Below, one piece after another: positions 26,901-35,361 of a stretch of DNA of 64,000 bases. How positions within the stretch are numbered: the stretch's first letter is position 1; each line of letters starts with the position of its first letter. The DNA comes from Candidatus Obscuribacterales bacterium. GTDB taxonomy: Bacteria > Cyanobacteriota > Vampirovibrionia > Obscuribacterales > Obscuribacteraceae. A model generated the notes under the pieces. It made no database searches and had not been told where the DNA came from. It saw nothing but the letters and a program-made list of their open reading frames with translations. The stretch covers positions 248,001 through 312,000 of the forward strand of contig JAIETZ010000002.1 of the NCBI GenBank assembly GCA_019744775.1. The letters are read 5' to 3'. The position numbers were made by a program, and so were the translations under genes.

Positions 26901-27607
26901 TCTGATAGCTCCACCGGTTTATTTGCAACCGGCATGTCGCTTTTGATGATAGGTATTACCACCTTAGACTTCGGTGCCGTAGGTCGCACAAACGCCGGAT
27001 TAACGGCACCAGTTACAGGGTCAACCGGCCCAGATGGTTTTAAAATTTGTCCATCAGCCGCAGGTGCAGTTTTTATCACCGGCCATTCGTTGCGGCAAAT
27101 TTGTGCATTATCCGGTGTAGTTGTGCAAGTACCTAAATTTGTCAAAGCATCCTGAACAGCATTACTCTCAGCAAAATCTTTCTGTTGCCAAATGGGCAAC
27201 ATTCTGTCAAAAGCTTGACGGACAAGATCCGGATCCACCGTACCGACACATTGAAAGCGTCCCGGTTCATCCGTCTCTTGTGCATACACTATCGTACAGA
27301 GAAGCTGGCTCATAACTAAGAAGCACCACTCATCCGTAGCATCTTGCAGGTCTTCTGAAAAGAGCGATAAGTGAAAAGCTTCGCGCATCAGTTCGCGATA
27401 TTTTTGCTCAGATGGCAAAAGCCGATTAGCATCACGACTGGACCAGTAGACAATTACAGGCGTCAACTTCTCATCCAGAGTTAGTTGCTCGATTTTCTGC
27501 AGGAATTCTTTAGCTTCAGCAAGCGTCGGATTGCTCAACGAAAGCAAGCCGGGACCGGCCTGCTTTAAGAGCATCATCTGCAGTTGTGTTCGGCTTACTC
27601 CGACCAT
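23999..27607 (-). CDS. Multidomain signalling protein: GAF repeats, GGDEF, degenerate HD-GYP
   Basis: A 1202-residue cytoplasmic protein with no membrane segment. Residues 1 to about 190 form an unrecognised N-terminal region, followed by a Pro-rich linker. About 290-800 contains three GAF-like sensor domains. GGDEF (about 830-990): DPMTGLFNRRHF, DLDYLKKINDTLGH, an I-site RDVD and the active signature RYGGEEF, so diguanylate cyclase activity with feedback control is expected. HD-GYP-like (about 1020-1190): HNVGK replaces HDxGK, SYHENWDGTGYP lacks one His of HHE, QQSP replaces the usual HP, and DAYVAM lacks the second Asp. The domain is therefore probably not a working phosphodiesterase. ATG 27607 follows AAGGTGG; GTG 27643 is an alternative. 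It is divergent from the methyltransferase gene. Confidence 0.9.
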   Translation of the reverse strand: MVGVSRTQLQMMLLKQAGPGLLSLSNPTLAEAKEFLQKIEQLTLDEKLTPVIVYWSSRDANRLLPSEQKYRELMREAFHLSLFSEDLQDATDEWCFLVMSQLLCTIVYAQETDEPGRFQCVGTVDPDLVRQAFDRMLPIWQQKDFAESNAVQDALTNLGTCTTTPDNAQICRNEWPVIKTAPAADGQILKPSGPVDPVTGAVNPAFVRPTAPKSKVVIPIIKSDMPVANKPVELSDLGTSEVHEPDQSVLANLMKPEDEQPLPPSPSMADVVSAEPEGPSLVPLAAQEIIKDIIGKLRQSSDLTEILQAAIEKLVHVGLADRGLIWQIVGDELAVTNEYAQNENTPFVGTHLNPQESSAIASEFISRFPDETGFGVISITDIRTDTKLHKLSQTLWSLLELGEVRARLVAQLRSQSVVLGFLELQQCGKPRYWSQEDATIMQSVAEMLSVVVKEASDQSKIAADAQEKRLINEIATLFRASGGQKEKEKDTLAQSVKLVADHMGFVNAQLYLYNPEEGLLEPQMLDVKHSPVNLAVKDNPFVIVYESGRPKIINAEVNPKPDPYFGHDSALVIPLLAEGEIIGVLGLWTRLPNPRQLAEQDAALALTIATQLVSFIRADNAIAQIRADRARESLINRVATETRQNWKDVDKILETLVAALQEYFSLSLSAVSLVDGQSQDYTKSKFAGELAPPEGSVSAETAPNVGELLMMGLIDRLKKDEIVFLGAKEIEELLAAKGALIPERVKSATVVPLVHGGSLKAALCMLSSFRQVPYSDKDMKMVGDLAYMVAGAITHKELVEQVELQAITDPMTGLFNRRHFQEQFSKEMDRFGRQPTPFSYIIIDLDYLKKINDTLGHQFGDAAIKHIANVLKRNVRDVDTAARYGGEEFVILLPATDTYAARIAAERLCAAIRAKEVEGVGIVTASVGVATFPDDAQDRDQLTELADQALYLAKHRGRNRVCSVSDDLMPSLKERGEEALEIQKEAIKHKAQEMASIDLNLIAEHGILGILGAIIKIIEARDAYTNERSPRAAEFAGKMAQALHLSKDQTTVISLAAILHNVGKIALPEEILQKQGPLTDEERKIVQQSPVIGAKILEPAKHLHRVASVIESYHENWDGTGYPNGVARESIPLESRVISLVDAYVAMTSDRPWRKAMSHEEAVKAIEEGAGKKWDPRLVKLFLSMVNKEAKSTKATQKSDSG

Positions 27608-27684
27608 CAGCCACCTTAATTTTCCTTGCTTTCTCCATACCACTCATTGAAGAGTATTAATCGTAGCCTTAGACTATTAGCATC

Positions 27685-28365
27685 ATGCCAAGCGAAAATT
27701 CCAAATTGCCGTCCGAATTGACAAAGGATACGGACATTTACCGTGAAAACGTGGACTTCTGGGAAAAAGCCTGGAGTCCGGTCAAGACTGCTTATACGCA
27801 GATGCCCGATCTGCCCTATCTGGAAAGCATTCCAGCAGCTCTGAAAACACACGGCTGTCAAACAGTTCTGGATTTGGGCTGTGGCTCAGGATGGTTATCA
27901 ATCTACTTAGCACGGCTAGGATTCTCAGTCACTGGGATTGATATCGCTCATCAAGCGATTCATCTAGCTCGCTCTTGGGCAAAGGACGAACACCTCAAGA
28001 TAACTTTTGAAACTGGTGATATCACCGATATGAGTTACGTCGAGGACACCTTCGATGCAGTTGTCGCCAACTCTATCTTCGAGCATCTCACCTATCACCT
28101 AGCCGAGCAAACTATCAAAGAGCTCTATTCGTTCATTAAACCAGGTGGTGTATTTTTTGGTTGTTTTGACCTCGTCGGCACTGGGCCCGGTGAATTTTTC
28201 GAGCTGGCTGATAAGACTCATGTCTACACGGATAAAGGTCGCAAAGGCATGCTCTTGCGCTGCTTCAGCGATGAGGAATTGCAAGCTCTTTTTACCAATT
28301 GGGAAATTATCTCGCTCAAGACAATAGAAACCGGCAGCAGGCTGCTTTGGGCTAAGCGAATCTAG
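27685..28365 (+). CDS. SAM-dependent methyltransferase, class I
   Basis: A 226-residue Rossmann-fold methyltransferase. The SAM-binding motif I is VLDLGCGSGWLSIYLARLGF, the acidic residue follows in TGIDIAHQAI, and later motifs are FETGDITDM and FDAVVANSIFEHL. The overall type is close to UbiG/small-molecule methyltransferases, and the substrate cannot be told. No signal peptide. Confidence 0.85.
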   Translation: MPSENSKLPSELTKDTDIYRENVDFWEKAWSPVKTAYTQMPDLPYLESIPAALKTHGCQTVLDLGCGSGWLSIYLARLGFSVTGIDIAHQAIHLARSWAKDEHLKITFETGDITDMSYVEDTFDAVVANSIFEHLTYHLAEQTIKELYSFIKPGGVFFGCFDLVGTGPGEFFELADKTHVYTDKGRKGMLLRCFSDEELQALFTNWEIISLKTIETGSRLLWAKRI

Positions 28366-28492
28366 ATTAAATCAGGGCTCAAAGAGTCCATTTTTGGGTA
28401 TATTTCGAGCATCCAGGCGTCATTTAATCCGGATATGCTCGAAGGTTTTGTTATGCCATTACCAAAATCCTGCAAAGAATAGGAGATACACA

Positions 28493-29641
28493 ATGGTCGA
28501 GAAGCACAGTCAACCAGAAAAAAGTGATGATCAACATGTGCAGGGTGAAGCAAGCAAAGCACACGCAAAACTGCTTGGTGAAGCTAGTCTCGGCAAACCA
28601 AAACCACCTGAAAAGGCTGATTCTAAAATATCCACGATTGAATGGCCGGGTGGTGGCAAACGTGCTATTCATCGCGAAAATGACGGACAGGTTGCAAAAG
28701 TTTTAGAAAATGACGGCACTCGTTACGAGCGAGAGACGCCAGGAGTTAATATTTTCAATCATATGAAAGGTGACACCGTCATTTCAAGCGGCTCAATTTC
28801 CGTAAACGAAAAAACTAAAGAAGTGCAATATACAAATACGGACAACTGGACAATTACGACATTGAAGAGCGACGGCTCATCCCTTGTGCAAAAACACATT
28901 GCCGGACAAGCTAATGACAAATGTCCTGTCCTTGAAATTCACAATCCGCCGAAAGCCGATGGCACCACTGGCGACATTCGGAAATTCACCTATGACAATG
29001 ACGGGCACCTAACGGGCTATCAAGTTGTAAGCTCCAACAAGAATCTTTGCTCCAGCTGGAAAACAAATGATGGAGTTCACTGGCGCAAGGTCGATGAAAA
29101 AGGGAACTTCATCAAGGACGCAGACAAAGTAAAAGACGAAAAGAATGTCTTGGTCGGACGTATGTATATAAGTCCAGACGGCGTCTTTGCTTTTGACAAT
29201 CAACGCAAAGCTCCTGATGAGACTCCTCATTGGACAGTCGTCTCAAAAGACGGTCATAGACACGAACGAATAACCAACTTGGATAAGCCGAAACTTGCTT
29301 CGGCTAAACCAGCCGAAACTGCGTCCATCAAAGAGACGCTTAAGGCAACAGACGAAGTGCGAGATCTTCAAGCAAATGTAGTGAAAGCGCACTTCGATGA
29401 AATTAAGCCCAACAATCCAGTCGGCTGGATGGGCTATATCGGCAAGGACGATTTGGATCTTGTTCTTAAGGACTCAAATAGATCTGCTGAGCAAAAACTA
29501 GCGGCGGCCATTTTGAAAAAATGCATGGACATTCACGGGATAGGACTCATACATTCAAATGAACTCAATGGCAAAGTCTTCCAAGAGACTCTCGCAAAAA
29601 TGACCTTGGATGATATCGCTTATGACCAACACAAGAGTTAG
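28493..29641 (+). CDS. Unrecognised W/DG-motif protein, paralogue A
   Basis: A 382-residue, highly hydrophilic protein with no signal peptide or membrane segment. It opens with a disordered Lys/Glu/Ala/Pro-rich region. A middle region of short beta units follows, with recurring W, DG and G positions (IEWPGGGKRAIHREND, NWTITTLKSDGSSL, WKTNDGVHWRKVDEKGN). A helical C-terminal part comes last (from about residue 280; AEQKLAAAILKKCMDIHGIG). The repeats recall YD/RHS-like or MORN-like beta units, but the family was not identified. ATG 28493 has AGGAGA six bases upstream; the frame is open further upstream without support. It is clearly related to the next gene. Confidence 0.75.
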   Translation: MVEKHSQPEKSDDQHVQGEASKAHAKLLGEASLGKPKPPEKADSKISTIEWPGGGKRAIHRENDGQVAKVLENDGTRYERETPGVNIFNHMKGDTVISSGSISVNEKTKEVQYTNTDNWTITTLKSDGSSLVQKHIAGQANDKCPVLEIHNPPKADGTTGDIRKFTYDNDGHLTGYQVVSSNKNLCSSWKTNDGVHWRKVDEKGNFIKDADKVKDEKNVLVGRMYISPDGVFAFDNQRKAPDETPHWTVVSKDGHRHERITNLDKPKLASAKPAETASIKETLKATDEVRDLQANVVKAHFDEIKPNNPVGWMGYIGKDDLDLVLKDSNRSAEQKLAAAILKKCMDIHGIGLIHSNELNGKVFQETLAKMTLDDIAYDQHKS

Positions 29642-29650
29642 ATATTTAAT

Positions 29651-30934
29651 ATGACCGAAAACGATACTGAAAAGAAGCTGGACGCAACAGTTTCAAATAC
29701 ACCGGCCAAACCGGACAATCTTTCAACTAGCGGATTGCAGGAAATGCAGACGTTGTCTCAACAGGGGCAATTAAATACTGTCCTTGATGGGAAGACATCT
29801 CTCACTCCAGATACCCTTGTTACGGAAGACAGCTTGGTGATACCACACCTCGAGACGGCCAATGACGTCCAGACAAGCCTAAGCGATAAGCCGACTGCCG
29901 CCATTGAACAGCCAACTGAAAAGCAAAACAAACCGGAACCACATGAGGGAAAACCTCATACAGAAAAATATGGCAACGGCACTACTGCTGAGCTGGACAA
30001 GCATGGGCATCTGACAAAACTCACTTATTCAAACGATCAAGGTTACAACTACGAGTGGGTACAAGGCCAACTTGTTTCGATTGATTCATTCGATAAAGCT
30101 GGAAATGTCAAACCCTGGCTGGAAAAGAACAATGATGGTACGTGGACACAATTTGATGAAAAACAAGATCAAATTTGGAATTCGGAACTTACCGTCAATC
30201 CTCGAGGAGACCTCACTTGGACGCACAAGACAGGCGATGTCGAAATTCATCGCACGGACGGTTCACATACAACCATAAGCAAAGCTGATCACTCTTGGAC
30301 AACAAAGTATCCCGATGGTGAAGAGCGCAAAGTTGTATACGATGAGAAGACAAACAACCCTTGCGAGTACTGGGCACCTAAGCCGCATAGTTCCCATTGG
30401 AAATCATCGGATGGCCTTACCTGGCATCAAATAGGCAAAGACGGCAAGCCACTCAGCAAACCACCGATGATTGGAAAGTTTATTACAGACAATGAATCTG
30501 GTGGATTTAGCTTTGTCAATCTTGGTGAGAAAAACAACCCGCACATAACAGCCTATGACAGCACCGGTTCCTCGGTAAAACAGAGCGAGCACGATACGGC
30601 AGCAAATATGGTTGCCGGCATGGTCGAAAGATACGCCGTCAAACATAGTACCGGCGGCAAGGTAATTCCCAAAGAGCAATTCGAGAAAGACAGCAAAGAT
30701 GAATCTCTTAGCGTCGACGATCGAATAGCTGCACGAGTACTGCAAAAACTAGTTGAGGATTATAGAGCCAGCAATATAAAAGACAATGTCGCCAGTGCCG
30801 GTGACATTGTCTCTGCCTTCATTAATTTAGCCAACCAGGCCGAATCGGGAAATACAACCGTCAACGAACACATCTATCAAGCGATGCGCCATGAAGACGA
30901 AGAAGAGGCGAAAGAGAAAAAGGACATCAGCTAA
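29651..30934 (+). CDS. Unrecognised W/DG-motif protein, paralogue B
   Basis: A 427-residue paralogue of the preceding gene, starting nine bases after its stop. It has the same layout: a disordered N-terminal region, a beta-repeat middle (YGNGTTAELDKHGHLTKLTY, WTQFDEKQDQIWN, WKSSDGLTWHQIGKDGKPL) and a helical C-terminal part (DDRIAARVLQKLVEDYRASN). Sequence similarity to paralogue A is clearest from the W-K-x-x-D-G-x-x-W motif onwards. Tandem duplication with strong divergence is likely. No signal peptide is visible, so if exported, an unusual route would be needed. Confidence 0.75.
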   Translation: MTENDTEKKLDATVSNTPAKPDNLSTSGLQEMQTLSQQGQLNTVLDGKTSLTPDTLVTEDSLVIPHLETANDVQTSLSDKPTAAIEQPTEKQNKPEPHEGKPHTEKYGNGTTAELDKHGHLTKLTYSNDQGYNYEWVQGQLVSIDSFDKAGNVKPWLEKNNDGTWTQFDEKQDQIWNSELTVNPRGDLTWTHKTGDVEIHRTDGSHTTISKADHSWTTKYPDGEERKVVYDEKTNNPCEYWAPKPHSSHWKSSDGLTWHQIGKDGKPLSKPPMIGKFITDNESGGFSFVNLGEKNNPHITAYDSTGSSVKQSEHDTAANMVAGMVERYAVKHSTGGKVIPKEQFEKDSKDESLSVDDRIAARVLQKLVEDYRASNIKDNVASAGDIVSAFINLANQAESGNTTVNEHIYQAMRHEDEEEAKEKKDIS

Positions 30935-32017
30935 TTACGAACACTTCAATTCAGTCCACAAGCGATCGTAGAGAAAGAGCAGTTGTCCTACATCACCTAT
31001 TTGATCGCAACGATCCAAAACCATGTCATCAGGGTATAAGTTCTTATCCCCTAAAAGTTCGGCTTCAATCATCGGCAAAGCTTTTTCATTGGGCGTTGAA
31101 TAGCGAGTGTAATTGGAATTTGCGGCGGCAATTTCCGGCTCAAGCATGAAATTTATCCACAGATAGGCATTGTCCACATGCGGAGCCGCTTCAGGGATAC
31201 TCAAATTATCCGTCCACAAGGACGTTCCTTTTGCCGGAATTACGTAGCGGATATCCTTGTTATCTCTTGCCGCCTGATAGGCATCACCGCTGTAGACAAG
31301 TGATAACAAACTGTCACCACTGGCTAACTGTACGATGACTTGATCGGATGTATAACTCATTGTTAGCGGCTTCTGAATTTTCAGATCGTCATAGGACTCA
31401 CGAATTTCCTGCTCGTAAGTAGTGTTGTAGGAATCCCCTCTGCGTTTCAAAGCCATGCCAATTGTTTCGCGAGCATCATCCAACAAAGTCATGCGCCCTT
31501 TTAATTTCTTGTCCCAGAAGATGTCCGTACTATCAGGTAACTTCCCTCGATCAAAGGCTTTTTGATTGAACCCAATGCCCGTTGTACCCCATGTATATGG
31601 CACAGTGTGCTGACACTGCGGATCAAAAGGCGGATTGATAAACCTCTTGCTGATATTCTTGAAATTCGGCAAGCGTCCGTGATCCAGACTCTTGATCAAA
31701 TTCATACGACTTAGGTGATGAATCACATAACTGGTCGGCACGATTACGTCATAATCGGAAGCGCCGGTTTGCAATTTGGCCAAAAGCGATTCGTTGGAAG
31801 CAAAAGTGTCATAGACGACTTTAATTCCGTATCGCTTTTCAAACTGAGGAATTACTTCCGGATTGATGTAATCGGCCCAGCTATAAATATTTACCTGCTT
31901 CTCACCATGCTTTTCAGCGCCGCCAATTTCTTTGGCGGCAGGCATACATCCTGTGAGCAATCCCGATGCTGCAGCTGCAGCACCAATCAAAAACTCTCGT
32001 CTGCCGATATTGCGCAT
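30935..32017 (-). CDS. potD: Spermidine/putrescine-binding protein PotD-like
   Basis: The 360-residue substrate-binding protein starts MRNIGRREFLIGAAAAAS, a twin-arginine-like signal, with a lipobox-like LLTGC. Polyamine-binding family marks follow: INIYSW-type NIYSWADYINPEVIPQF, GIKVVYDTFASNESLLAKL, DVIVPTSYVIHHL and VPYTWGTTGIGFNQKAF. It should capture polyamines outside the inner membrane for the PotA-driven importer. It starts directly after the potA stop codon. The potB and potC permeases are not adjacent. Confidence 0.9.
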   Translation of the reverse strand: MRNIGRREFLIGAAAAASGLLTGCMPAAKEIGGAEKHGEKQVNIYSWADYINPEVIPQFEKRYGIKVVYDTFASNESLLAKLQTGASDYDVIVPTSYVIHHLSRMNLIKSLDHGRLPNFKNISKRFINPPFDPQCQHTVPYTWGTTGIGFNQKAFDRGKLPDSTDIFWDKKLKGRMTLLDDARETIGMALKRRGDSYNTTYEQEIRESYDDLKIQKPLTMSYTSDQVIVQLASGDSLLSLVYSGDAYQAARDNKDIRYVIPAKGTSLWTDNLSIPEAAPHVDNAYLWINFMLEPEIAAANSNYTRYSTPNEKALPMIEAELLGDKNLYPDDMVLDRCDQIGDVGQLLFLYDRLWTELKCS

Positions 32018-33157
32018 TTATACAACAGCTAATTCTTTGGGCCGTGGATGAGCCGCACCATCAGCCAGGACATATGCCGAATCGGCTTCAATTACAACAG
32101 CGACCTCATCATCGAGTTGAAAATTGGATTCGGCCGATGTATTTACGGAAGTTCTCAAAGTGATTCCGCAATCAAGCTTTAGCCAATAGTCTGTGACATG
32201 ACCTTGATAGCTCTTTTGATCAATTGTTGCCGTCAGACAGTTTGTATTGGCATCAGCAGCAGGCGCTTTTGCCAATGGCACAACTTTAGGCACTTGTGTT
32301 CGCAAGACTACATAGACAGGATCGCCTATTTTGCTCGGACCACCTTCAAGCAGGTCCCTAACCCAGAGAAAAACATTGTCGGCAATTTTTACTCGAATAT
32401 GACTTGTTTGTCTTTCTACAACTTGCCCATCAAGTAAATTTGTCTGCCCTATGAAACTTGCCACAAAAGCGGTTTTAGGTTGTTCGTAAATTTCTTCAGG
32501 AGTGCCCACTTGCTCCAAATTGCCCTGGTAAAACACAGCAACTCTTGTAGATAAAGCAAGAGCTTCTCCCTGGTCATGAGTGACCATGATAAAAGTGATA
32601 CCAAGTTCTCTTTGTAAACGGCTCAACTCTTCCTGCATCTGATGGCGAATCTTCAAGTCGAGTGCGGACAGTGGTTCATCGAGCAAAAGTACTTGCGGAC
32701 GTTTTACTACAGCTCTGGCAAGAGCGACACGTTGTTGTTGTCCACCGGACAATTGCGATGGATAACGCTCACCATAATCGCCTAAATGCACCAATTGCAA
32801 GGCTTCCTTGACCTTGCCGGCAATATTGCCTGCCGCTTCTCCTGCTGCTTTTAATCCAAAGGCAACGTTTTCAGCAATAGTCAAATGAGGGAAAAGCGCA
32901 TAGCTTTGAAAAACCATATTCACCGGCCGTTTATGCGGCGGCACTTTGGTCATGTCCTGATCTGAAACCAAAACACATCCTGTTGTCGGAGTTTCAAATC
33001 CGGCAATCATGCGCAAGAGAGTTGTCTTGCCGCATCCAGATGGTCCCAAGAGCGAGAAGAATTCTCCTGAGCCGATGGAAAGGTCTAATGGTTTTACTAC
33101 TTGGAGGTTTCCGAAGCTCTTGCTTATATTGACAGCTTCGACTGCAGGTCGATTCAA
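32018..33157 (-). CDS. potA: Spermidine/putrescine ABC transporter ATPase PotA-like
   Basis: A 379-residue ATPase with Walker A GPSGCGKTT, Q-loop VFQSYALFPH, signature LSGGQQQRVALARA, Walker B LLLDEPLSALD and the H-loop TMVTHDQ-like VTHDQGEAL, plus a C-terminal TOBE-type domain (about 240-379). The start is TTG 33157, whose TTGA overlaps the pucR stop, so translation is coupled. Together with PotD it implies polyamine import; the permeases must be encoded elsewhere. Confidence 0.92.
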   Translation of the reverse strand: MNRPAVEAVNISKSFGNLQVVKPLDLSIGSGEFFSLLGPSGCGKTTLLRMIAGFETPTTGCVLVSDQDMTKVPPHKRPVNMVFQSYALFPHLTIAENVAFGLKAAGEAAGNIAGKVKEALQLVHLGDYGERYPSQLSGGQQQRVALARAVVKRPQVLLLDEPLSALDLKIRHQMQEELSRLQRELGITFIMVTHDQGEALALSTRVAVFYQGNLEQVGTPEEIYEQPKTAFVASFIGQTNLLDGQVVERQTSHIRVKIADNVFLWVRDLLEGGPSKIGDPVYVVLRTQVPKVVPLAKAPAADANTNCLTATIDQKSYQGHVTDYWLKLDCGITLRTSVNTSAESNFQLDDEVAVVIEADSAYVLADGAAHPRPKELAVV

Positions 33158-34797
33158 CTCTGTGATATCCCCTTCATGTCTTTAATCATGAGCGCGATCT
33201 GCAAGTTTAGCAAAACATCCTGTGAATCGATATCCACCTTAAGAATCTCAGCAATTTGCTCAAGGCGGTAACGCAGCGTGTGGCGGTGGATAAAGAGCGC
33301 TCTGGCAGCAGAGTTTAAATTCGCTCCATGTTTCAAATAAACGGAAATTGTCGGTACCAGCTCCGTTTCCCATTCGGCATCATACTCTTCCAGCGGCTGC
33401 AGAATTTCCTCACAAAACCTGTCGAACTCAGCGTGATCGATCATCAAATAGAGAAGACGTCTGACGCCAAGGTCACCGTATCCCATGAGGAATTCGTTAT
33501 CGCCTTTGGTCATCGAGCCGATGATTAGAGCTTGTCTTGCTTCTCTGTAGGCATCAGCCAACTCGAGAGCATTTTCCACGACGCGACCTGCTCCAAACTG
33601 AATCGTCAGCTCGTCATTATCTTTGCGCAAATATTGCTTCAAGGCTTCGGCTTCTTGCTGCCAGGTCTTACTGGACTTCTTGCTTACTGGTATGACAAAA
33701 ACACGAGTGCCTTCCACATCAACGGTGACGTAACGCTGTCCGACAAGTGCCTCAAGTTTTTCTCCAGGCAATTCGCCTGTTAGTACTTGCACTGCCAAGA
33801 CAAGCAAGCCGTCGCAAATATCAAAGCCATAATGACGCTCCAGTCTATCCAAATCGGTCGAAGAAAGAGTTCGTCCAGACAAGAGATCTTTCAAAAGGTT
33901 TTGATAGGTAACAGCAAAAGCAGACACTTCCTTGCTGCGATGACTGAAATCAACCATAGCCGCCAATGCAACAGGAGAGAGAAATTCGAACATGGCTTCG
34001 ACATCGTCATTTGGTCTGAGCATGGCTGAAAGATAACCGACAACAAATCCCTTATTCAAAATAGGAATTGCCAATCTTCTACCAACACGAACAGGCTGTC
34101 GAAATACAAGAGGCTCGTCTTTGGATTCTTCGTCGCTCAATTGCTTAGCTAAAAGTTGATTGACTTGATCAGTCAATGCACGTTGCTGATTAGCTGGTGT
34201 CGGTCCCATATTTTGCGCAGCTAAAACTCGAAAATCCGCAGTCTCAATTACCAAAGGGCGCGACAAATGCTCGGCCATTTCATCGACCAGTCCGGATAAT
34301 CCTTTGTCGAGAACCAGAGCTAAAAGATGCGCGTGTTGGCGAGAGCTGGTACGCTTTATCTCGGATAAAAAAGCTTGCCTTATGTCTTCCGCCATCTGTG
34401 CGGCATCACCAAATCCCGGCATGAGCACCAGAGGAATTTCCACTTCCTCAGCTGCCTTAATAAGCTTTTTCAGCTCGGAGTCAACAGCAGCTAATGAGCC
34501 GGCCGCCGGAGCACGCGTGCCACCCATTCCGGAAGCTGCCGGCAAATCAGGAGAAACAACAAAGGGTTTAATGACGATGACACCGGCCAAACCGTCAAAG
34601 GCGGATAAGTCTTCCTTCGATAACGACCCGGCACGCACTACAAGCAGGCTGTTATCCCGCGGCGTCGGATTGAGGCTGGTGACTACCTGGCTTATCTCCC
34701 GGTCCAAGAAATCGTCACCAACCAGCACCTGCGCCTCTGAAAGGGCGTCGGATGCCAAAAGATGGCGGAGTGATGGTTGGGCTAAAGGATTCAACAT
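33154..34797 (-). CDS. PucR-family transcriptional regulator
   Basis: A 547-residue regulator. The N-terminal PucR domain (residues 1 to about 160) opens LNPLAQPSLRHLLASDAL, then a GAF-like middle section. The C-terminal PucR-type helix-turn-helix includes YLKHGANLNSAARALFIHRH then TLRYRLEQIAEI (about 490-535). Such regulators sense metabolites and control nitrogen or purine/polyamine genes. Being the first gene of a pucR-potA-potD unit suggests it responds to polyamine or nitrogen status (inference). Confidence 0.87.
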   Translation of the reverse strand: MLNPLAQPSLRHLLASDALSEAQVLVGDDFLDREISQVVTSLNPTPRDNSLLVVRAGSLSKEDLSAFDGLAGVIVIKPFVVSPDLPAASGMGGTRAPAAGSLAAVDSELKKLIKAAEEVEIPLVLMPGFGDAAQMAEDIRQAFLSEIKRTSSRQHAHLLALVLDKGLSGLVDEMAEHLSRPLVIETADFRVLAAQNMGPTPANQQRALTDQVNQLLAKQLSDEESKDEPLVFRQPVRVGRRLAIPILNKGFVVGYLSAMLRPNDDVEAMFEFLSPVALAAMVDFSHRSKEVSAFAVTYQNLLKDLLSGRTLSSTDLDRLERHYGFDICDGLLVLAVQVLTGELPGEKLEALVGQRYVTVDVEGTRVFVIPVSKKSSKTWQQEAEALKQYLRKDNDELTIQFGAGRVVENALELADAYREARQALIIGSMTKGDNEFLMGYGDLGVRRLLYLMIDHAEFDRFCEEILQPLEEYDAEWETELVPTISVYLKHGANLNSAARALFIHRHTLRYRLEQIAEILKVDIDSQDVLLNLQIALMIKDMKGISQS

Positions 34798-35022
34798 GTG
34801 TTTTCAGCTCATGGACTTCCCTAATTATCTCAAGCCCAGCAAGCCAAGTGGTTGGTCATTAAATATTGGGTTGATCTCAAAAAATAATCACTTAGGGCCT
34901 TGAGGTTAAGAATAGTTTGAGACAGAATTAATTCACTCAAAAAACCAAATAACCCGTTACTAAAAACCCGCTAAAAACGTGGCTAGGGCTCGTTTTAGCT
35001 TATTTGCCTAAGGAGGCGCTTT

Positions 35023-35184
35023 ATGAGAGAACTTATTGAAGCCTTTGACGAAAGACTCCGTGGTTTGTTCGAATCTAAAGCCGCCGAACTCATACGGTAC
35101 GGCGAAGTTGAGCCAACCAAGGCGGGTGTGACCAATTACCTTGCTGACATTTATCGTGAGCTAGCCGAAGCAATCAGCCACTAA
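35023..35184 (+). CDS. Small helical protein (53 aa)
   Basis: A short gene of 53 codons with a perfect AGGAGG six bases before its ATG. It reads MRELIEAFDERLRGLFESKA, then AELIRYGEVEPTKAGVTNYL and ADIYRELAEAISH: acidic, strongly helical and free of cysteine. The strong ribosome binding site, codon use like its neighbours and the terminator-like hairpin 50 bases downstream all support a real, separately transcribed gene. The family is unknown. Confidence 0.65.
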   Translation: MRELIEAFDERLRGLFESKAAELIRYGEVEPTKAGVTNYLADIYRELAEAISH

Positions 35185-35233
35185 CAGCATCTCTTTACCT
35201 GTCCACTCCTAACGAATCCAACCACACCTTCTG

Positions 35234-35259
35234 AGGGGCTGGTCTAATGACCGGCCCCT
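35234..35259 (+). terminator. Terminator-like hairpin after small gene
   Basis: The arms AGGGGCTGGTC (35234-35244) and GACCGGCCCCT (35249-35259) pair over 11 bases with one G-U, closing a TAAT loop; TTAGATTTTGG follows. The U-tract is short, so termination strength is uncertain. Confidence 0.55.
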
Positions 35260-35291
35260 TAGATTTTGGTTTGGTTCGTGAAACCACCATG

Positions 35292-35347
35292 CCGGAAGTC
35301 AACAAGCAGTGGTATCCTACTTGCTGTTATAAGAACTTGACTTCCGG
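35292..35347 (+). promoter_or_regulatory. Long hairpin in the leader of the small membrane protein gene
   Basis: The arms CCGGAAGTCAA (35292-35302) and TTGACTTCCGG (35337-35347) pair perfectly over 11 bases around 34 bases, in which a second short helix (GTGG with CTAC, AGC with GCT) can form. It ends 14 bases before the ATG at 35362, so it can occlude or expose the start. It may be an attenuator or protein-binding leader. Confidence 0.45.
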
Positions 35348-35361
35348 GCGGTGCAACTTTC

